This document shows, piece by piece, positions 4,733-7,882 of a stretch of DNA of 7,882 nucleotides. Both the position numbers and the translations under genes were made by a program. The stretch is taken from the NCBI GenBank assembly GCA_021795255.1, contig JAJYPQ010000166.1, positions 1-7,882 on the forward strand. The letters run 5' to 3'. The notes beneath the pieces are model-generated. The model saw only the letters and a list, made by a program, of their open reading frames with translations. It ran no database searches and had not been told where the DNA came from. This DNA is from Pseudomonadota bacterium. Lineage in GTDB: Bacteria; Pseudomonadota; Gammaproteobacteria; Acidiferrobacterales; Acidiferrobacteraceae. Positions within the stretch are counted from its first letter, which is position 1. Every line of letters starts with the position of its first letter.

Positions 4733-6008
4733 CAGGCTGTTGAGCAACCCCGATTTGTCGCGCGTCCAATCGCTTGTTGCTATCGCTCCATCGCCTCCGG
4801 CGGCCTTCCGGGGTTTGAAAAACTCCCGTTTGCGCACCCTCCGGACGCACGTCTCCCGTCATGGCTCAGGTCGGCGACGGATCCCACCACCCACCGATCC
4901 CGCCCAGGCGGATCAGGTTGTAGGTGGCGAAGGTCCAGGTCACCCAGCCGCGCACCGCAGGCAGGCCCACGCACGGCAGCTTGCGCAGACCGCCGATGGT
5001 CTTGATCCAGCCAAATCCCTGCTCGATGCGCTTGCGGCACTGCTGGCTCATCGCATAACCCTGACCACGGGCCGTGCGCCCATCGATGGCGCTCCGCCGA
5101 CCTTTGGTGTGTCGCGCGATGTGGGGCGTTACGCCCCGCCGTTCCAGTGCCGCCACAAACTCGAAGGTGTCGTAGCCCTTGTCCGCGCCCAGCGTGGCGC
5201 CGGCGTTCACGTGCGCGTCCACCAGCGCCAGCGTGCCGTCGCGCTCTCCGCTCCCCGTCGCATGCCGAACATCCACGCCGATGATCAAACCATGACGGTT
5301 CTCCATCAGCGTGTTGGCCAGATAGCTCAGCTTCGCCTCCTTGCCCTTGCCCTTGCGCATCAGCCGCGCATCCGGGTCGGTGGTCGAGGCGTGGGTGTCG
5401 TTGCGGCGCGTCTGGCCGTGGAAATCACCGCCATCACCCCCATCGCTGCCGTCCTTCGGCCGGAAGCTCTTGTGCGAGGCCCACGCCTCCAGCAGCGTGC
5501 CATCCACCGAGAAGTGCTCGTCGCTGGCCAACTCGCCCACCTTCGCCAGCAGCACCGTGTGCTCGAAGAATCGCTGCGCAATCGCCGCGTCGAACAGCCG
5601 CTCGCGGTTGAACGAGAACGTCGAGTGATCCCACACCGGATCATCGATGTTCAATCCGACAAACCAGCGGAACAGCAGGTTGTAATTCAACTGCTCCATC
5701 AACAGCCGCTCGCTGCGCACGCTGTAGACCACCTGCAGCAACGCGGCGCGCAGCAGCCGCTCCGGCGGAATCGACGGCCGCCCGACGCGGGCATAACGCT
5801 CCGCCAGCACACCATCCAGTTCACCCAGAATCGTGTCCACCAGCACCCGCAGCTTACGGATCGGGTGCTCGCTCGGCACCCGATCCTCCACCGACACGTA
5901 CGCGAACATCCCCGGCTGTTGCACGTCAGCACTGCGCATCCGATCCTCAGCTCCGCGATGGGCTCCCTCTATGACCCGCATACCGCATCGGAGTTTCTCA
6001 ACAGCCTG
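4733..6008 (-). mobile_element. Complete IS5-family insertion sequence, 1276 bp
   Basis: Terminal inverted repeats CAGGCTGTTGAGCAAC (4733-4748) and its near complement (5993-6008) match at 15 of 16 positions. Between them is one transposase gene occupying most of the element on the minus strand. The flanks are CTAG on the left and TTAG on the right. Both fit the YTAR target preference of the IS5 group, but they differ at one base, so the duplication is either mutated or was not exact. The element sits at the outer core of attC 8. The 133 bp between its left end and the transposase stop carry no gene. Confidence 0.9.
4866..5939 (-). CDS. IS5-family transposase
   Basis: Encodes 357 residues from the ATG at 5939-5937, preceded by GAGGA. 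An in-frame ATG at 5981 would add 14 residues and is less likely. The order is: an N-terminal helical DNA-binding region (GRPSIPPERLLRAALLQVVY and SERLLMEQLNYNLLFRWFVG, about 53-95), then the DDE catalytic domain. The likely catalytic residues are D146 in VDGTLLEAW, D253 in GADKGYD and E306 in KRIEQGFGWIK. The segment ENRHGLIIGVDVRHATG (213-229) is also typical of the family. No frameshift or internal stop is seen and both element ends are present, so it may still be active. Its strand is the same as that of the cassette genes, but it is not part of a cassette. Confidence 0.95.
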   Translation of the reverse strand: MRSADVQQPGMFAYVSVEDRVPSEHPIRKLRVLVDTILGELDGVLAERYARVGRPSIPPERLLRAALLQVVYSVRSERLLMEQLNYNLLFRWFVGLNIDDPVWDHSTFSFNRERLFDAAIAQRFFEHTVLLAKVGELASDEHFSVDGTLLEAWASHKSFRPKDGSDGGDGGDFHGQTRRNDTHASTTDPDARLMRKGKGKEAKLSYLANTLMENRHGLIIGVDVRHATGSGERDGTLALVDAHVNAGATLGADKGYDTFEFVAALERRGVTPHIARHTKGRRSAIDGRTARGQGYAMSQQCRKRIEQGFGWIKTIGGLRKLPCVGLPAVRGWVTWTFATYNLIRLGGIGGWWDPSPT

Positions 6009-6012
6009 TTAG

Positions 6013-6091
6013 CAACGCCAGCGGCGCGGCGGAATTCTACAGCGACGTCCAGAAAGCCGCTGAAATTCTAACGCTTGGCTGATCGGCGAGG
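6013..6091. repeat. Spacer with imperfect inverted repeat and possible attC remnant
   Basis: Between the insertion element and the zinc-ribbon gene lie about 79 bp without a gene. TTAGCAACGCCAGCGGC (6009-6025) and GCCGCTGAAATTCTAAC (6057-6073, roughly) form an imperfect inverted repeat with a perfect 7-bp inner part, CAGCGGC/GCCGCTG. Its outer ends are GTTAG-like and CTAAC, the reverse of the attC order, so it is not itself an attC. TTCTAACGCTTG (6066-6077) resembles the left arm of an attC and may be what is left of one whose stem was deleted. Confidence 0.35.
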
Positions 6092-6418
6092 CTATTTTTG
6101 TGCATGGATCACCGAATAAATGTAAATAACACTAAAAATGAGAATCGTGATCTTCGCGCCGGTCGTATAAGTTTTGATCTGTCCCTTGCTCGGATAGTAA
6201 ATATCACCACTAAGTACCGCGATCCAGAGCCCAAGAGGAAAGATGAAAAAGCAGGTGATAGCAAACCAATTTTTTCGATACCATGGAACTTGATCGTATG
6301 TTGAAAATGGCGCCTGTTCTTGTTTAGACACGGCACCTTGCGGAGCACCACATTGCGGGCACAGTGGTGCAGACTCGTGAATTTCTTTCCCGCAACCGCG
6401 ACAAAAGACCATGCTCAT
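6092..6418 (-). CDS. Zinc-ribbon membrane protein (paralogue of its upstream neighbour)
   Basis: Encodes 108 residues from the ATG at 6418-6416, with AAGGAG (6425-6430) six bases upstream. An N-terminal zinc ribbon has C6-x2-C9 and C20-x2-C23 (CRGCG and CPQCG), intact for binding one zinc. A linker leads to two transmembrane segments, about 51-70 (WFAITCFFIFPLGLWIAVLS) and 89-104 (KITILIFSVIYIYSVI). The loop GDIYYPSKGQIKTYTTGAK between them is polar and basic. The ribbon is nearly identical to that of the gene just upstream, including the MVFCRGCG-EIHESA segment, so the two arose by duplication of at least this part. The gap between the two genes is 16 bp with no attC. Base composition is visibly more AT-rich than in the cassettes to the left. 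Role unknown; ribbon plus helices suggests a membrane sensor or scaffold. Confidence 0.85.
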   Translation of the reverse strand: MSMVFCRGCGKEIHESAPLCPQCGAPQGAVSKQEQAPFSTYDQVPWYRKNWFAITCFFIFPLGLWIAVLSGDIYYPSKGQIKTYTTGAKITILIFSVIYIYSVIHAQK

Positions 6419-6434
6419 TACATTCTCCTTGTGG

Positions 6435-6788
6435 TCACTTCAAGATCGTAGACAACGTCACTAACAGCGATAATGAGGAAAGAGCAATACCAGCGATGGC
6501 CATGCCCTTTCCAGCTTTTTGCTTACTTAGGCTTATTACGCCAAAAACAATGCCAATTATAGAAATAGTTACAAGCCCAATCGCTGCGTTTTTTTGAAAA
6601 TCTGATTTATTGAATAAGGATATTATACAAAGAATTCCGAGAACAAGCGAAGTAACAGGAATCCAATGCGCGCCACTGGCTAATGCCGCGGGACGTGGAC
6701 CGGCTAAAGGACTCTGAATAGCCCCGCACCGCGGACACGCTAAAGCCGATTCGTGTATTTCTTGACCGCAACCTCTGCAAAAAACCAT
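6435..6788 (-). CDS. Zinc-ribbon membrane protein with DUF4190-like region
   Basis: Encodes 117 residues from the ATG at 6788-6786, with AAGGA (6796-6800) seven bases upstream. The zinc ribbon has C4-x2-C7 and C18-x2-C21 (CRGCG, CPRCG). A proline- and alanine-rich linker (24-40) leads to three hydrophobic segments: about 43-59 (IPVTSLVLGILCIISLF), 69-87 (AIGLVTISIIGIVFGVISL) and 97-115. The GKGMAIAGIALS stretch between the last two is typical of DUF4190-like membrane domains, which often follow a zinc ribbon. It is the first gene of a likely two-gene operon with its paralogue 16 bp downstream. The two also share a CACAAGGA leader, so the duplication covered the ribosome site. Function unknown. 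Confidence 0.86.
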   Translation of the reverse strand: MVFCRGCGQEIHESALACPRCGAIQSPLAGPRPAALASGAHWIPVTSLVLGILCIISLFNKSDFQKNAAIGLVTISIIGIVFGVISLSKQKAGKGMAIAGIALSSLSLLVTLSTILK

Positions 6789-6812
6789 GATTTTTTCCTT
6801 GTGACTCGCGAG

Positions 6813-6868
6813 GTTTAACTATTTGACGATTGGATTGAGCCATGCGCTGAACTCATGTCTGCTTAGGT
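6813..6868 (-). other. Possible degenerate attC site
   Basis: GTTTAAC (6813-6819) is a perfect RYYYAAC core, and CTTAGGT (6862-6868) differs from GTTRRRY only at its first base. The spacing of 56 bp is right for an attC, and the site lies between two minus-strand genes, just past the stop of the DUF1643 gene. However, only a weak inner stem (TGAG/CTCA) can be drawn and there is no GC-rich arm as in sites 1-8. It may be a decayed site or a chance match. Confidence 0.25.
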
Positions 6869-6877
6869 ATATTTAGC

Positions 6878-7444
6878 CTACGCGTCACCCGGTATCCACT
6901 TTGCGCGAGGTGTTGCAATGGGCACATAAAGTGGGTGCCGCGGCTGCCCGACAGCTGTGAGGCCTAAGCACTTTGCACTGTCTAAGAATGGCGCCAGATG
7001 CTTCATGCGTTGATAGCGGCGGCCATTGTTGCCCCATGCTAGGATCGTCTCGTGAGCAGACTTAATGAGGAGGAGCAATACGGCTTCGTTTAGGTGGTCC
7101 GGCATTTTGTCTAGGTCTAGATCAGCCAGTTCCTTGGCTGACTTTGTTCGTATTGCAAAGAGGTTTCCGATAAACAAGCCGCCAAAACCCCAATCTTTAG
7201 ACCATCGCTTGCAGCGCTCTAATGTGTTGCGTCTTCTTTTTTCGGTTTCGCCCAAACCAGGATTGAGCAAGATCCATAGAATTCTTGGCTTGGAATCGTC
7301 CCAGAATTGGCAATATGCATAGCGCTTTTGCATGTCATAAGAAAAAACATATCCTTCGACTACTCCAGAGAGCGTCGAGCTTGCGAGCGTGAATTTTAGC
7401 CTGTTCTTCCTAGCGAAGTTCTCGATCACTGAGGGATAAAGCAT
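6878..7444 (-). CDS. DUF1643 domain protein
   Basis: Encodes 188 residues from the ATG at 7444-7442, with GGAG (7450-7453) five bases upstream. The DUF1643 signature motifs appear in order: RYAYCQFW (41-48), ILWILLNPG (55-63), NTLERCKRW (73-81), GFGGLFIGNLFAIRT (86-100), ILAWGNNG (134-141) and GLTAVGQPRHPLYVP (161-175). The family is of unknown function but is common on phages, plasmids and genomic islands, which fits this setting. The LNPG segment replaces the usual LNPS. Residues 1-28 precede the conserved domain. A 22-codon ORF overlaps the start. A transposase of the opposite strand begins 180 bp upstream, so the native upstream region is probably cut. The family is confident; the role is unknown. 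Confidence 0.9.
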   Translation of the reverse strand: MLYPSVIENFARKNRLKFTLASSTLSGVVEGYVFSYDMQKRYAYCQFWDDSKPRILWILLNPGLGETEKRRRNTLERCKRWSKDWGFGGLFIGNLFAIRTKSAKELADLDLDKMPDHLNEAVLLLLIKSAHETILAWGNNGRRYQRMKHLAPFLDSAKCLGLTAVGQPRHPLYVPIATPRAKWIPGDA

Positions 7445-7494
7445 GCGATCTCCAGGCAGTCATCGTAGAGGAGGTTCTTCACATCCACTGACAT
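7426..7494 (-). CDS. Short 22-residue ORF overlapping the DUF1643 start
   Basis: An ATG at 7494-7492, with GGGGA a few bases upstream, opens a frame of 22 residues (MSVDVKNLLYDDCLEIAC followed by FIPQ). It ends in TGA at 7428-7426, 19 bases inside the DUF1643 gene. It could be a leader peptide coupled to that gene, or the start of a gene truncated by a frameshift. The YDDCLEIAC segment loosely recalls the N-terminal 'YDxLEIAC' of Rho-binding antiterminators of the Rof/YaeO type, but it is too short to assign. Low confidence that it is translated. Confidence 0.3.
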   Translation of the reverse strand: MSVDVKNLLYDDCLEIACFIPQ

Positions 7495-7554
7495 ATGGAG
7501 TCCCCACTTAGTGCTGATGTTCTACAGACGTTCTTGAAAAGTCAACTTCTTACT

Positions 7555-7882
7555 TGAGATCAGTTTGCGAAACCTCCCCACGCTGCCGCTGTCGAAGAGA
7601 AGTGACCTATTGGGAGCTTGCCGGATGACCGCTCGGCAGATGGGATTGTTCGATCAGGAGATCTGGCAGCGCATGCTCGAAACGATGGCGGATGCGCTGG
7701 TGAGGTTGAACCGCATCGTGCCGTGGGAGATGTTCCGCGAGACGCTGGAGACGATGCGCCCGGCGCGTGACCCGCGCAAGGGTGGGCGGCCGCCGCACGA
7801 TGCGCTGCGCATGTTCAAGGTGCTGGTGCTGCGCGAGTTGTTCACGCTGTCGGACGAGCAGGTCGAGTTCCAGATTGCCGAC
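7555..7882 (+). mobile_element. Left part of a second IS5-family insertion sequence, cut by the edge
   Basis: The transposase gene on the plus strand and the sequence before it (GAGATCAGTTTGCGAAACC, near 7555-7573) look like the left end of an IS5-group element, whose ends often contain TTTGCgcAACC-like repeats. The exact boundary cannot be fixed because the right end is outside the window. It differs clearly from the complete element at 4733-6008. Confidence 0.55.
7625..7882 (+). CDS. IS5-family transposase, N-terminal part
   Basis: Open from the ATG at 7625 to the window edge, 86 codons. GGGAG lies about nine bases before the ATG; an ATG at codon 6 is an alternative start. The sequence (GLFDQEIWQRMLETMADALV, then GGRPPHDALRMFKVLVLREL, then TLSDEQVEFQIAD) is the N-terminal DUF772-type region of IS5-group transposases. 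The catalytic DDE domain would lie to the right of the window. The gene points away from the cassettes and is GC-rich, unlike the AT-rich DUF1643 gene beside it. Whether it is intact cannot be judged. Confidence 0.9.
   Translation, partial: MTARQMGLFDQEIWQRMLETMADALVRLNRIVPWEMFRETLETMRPARDPRKGGRPPHDALRMFKVLVLRELFTLSDEQVEFQIAD

Noticed and set aside
3971..4837. Minus-strand frame of 288 codons overlapping the DJ-1/PfpI gene
   Set aside because: It is serine- and arginine-rich, crosses two attC sites and the end of the insertion element, and competes with a clear DJ-1/PfpI reading frame.
4335..6071. Long plus-strand open frame of 578 codons
   Set aside because: It runs antisense through the DJ-1/PfpI gene, attC 8 and the whole insertion element. 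Its product is rich in R, H, Q and A with no recognisable domain, as expected opposite a GC-rich transposase.

Overview
This window is part of a chromosomal-type integron cassette array. Small unrelated genes lie almost all on the minus strand. Each is followed at its 3' end (to its left) by an imperfect palindrome of about 57 to 78 bp that starts with a YAAC core and ends with a GTTA/GTTR core on the plus strand. Read on the minus strand these are typical attC sites: conserved outer cores, a GC-rich stem and an unpaired A in one arm. Seven are intact and an eighth is split by an insertion sequence. No integron integrase or attI is present. Because all cassettes point left, the integrase should lie to the right of the window. 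The GC-rich coding, the classical attC form and the IS5-family transposases suggest a gammaproteobacterium of the Xanthomonadaceae kind, but this is inference.

Layout, left to right: (1) 1-391, a membrane protein N-terminus running off the left edge, perhaps a CPBP-type protease. (2) A membrane-anchored protein with a possible PH-like domain. (3) A four-helix membrane protein whose C-terminal tail is encoded by its attC. (4) A McrA-like HNH endonuclease. (5) A small secreted protein. (6) and (7) Two neighbouring cassettes whose proteins both carry an R-N-x3-H motif of HEPN type; the second resembles the RiboL-PSP-HEPN family. (8) A DJ-1/PfpI family protein resembling isonitrile hydratase. (9) A complete 1276-bp IS5-family element at 4733-6008, inserted in the outer core of attC 8. 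(10) Two tandem paralogous zinc-ribbon membrane proteins that form a two-gene unit. (11) A DUF1643 protein with a 22-codon upstream ORF overlapping its start. (12) The start of a second IS5-family transposase on the plus strand, cut by the right edge.

Cassette genes usually act independently, so no shared pathway is expected. The HNH nuclease and the two HEPN proteins do fit the view that such arrays store defence or stress functions. No strong promoter is visible. Several starts seem to depend on features next to the attC: Shine-Dalgarno sequences just inside the upstream attC (genes 7 and 8) or short upstream ORFs overlapping the start codon (genes 4, 6 and 11).
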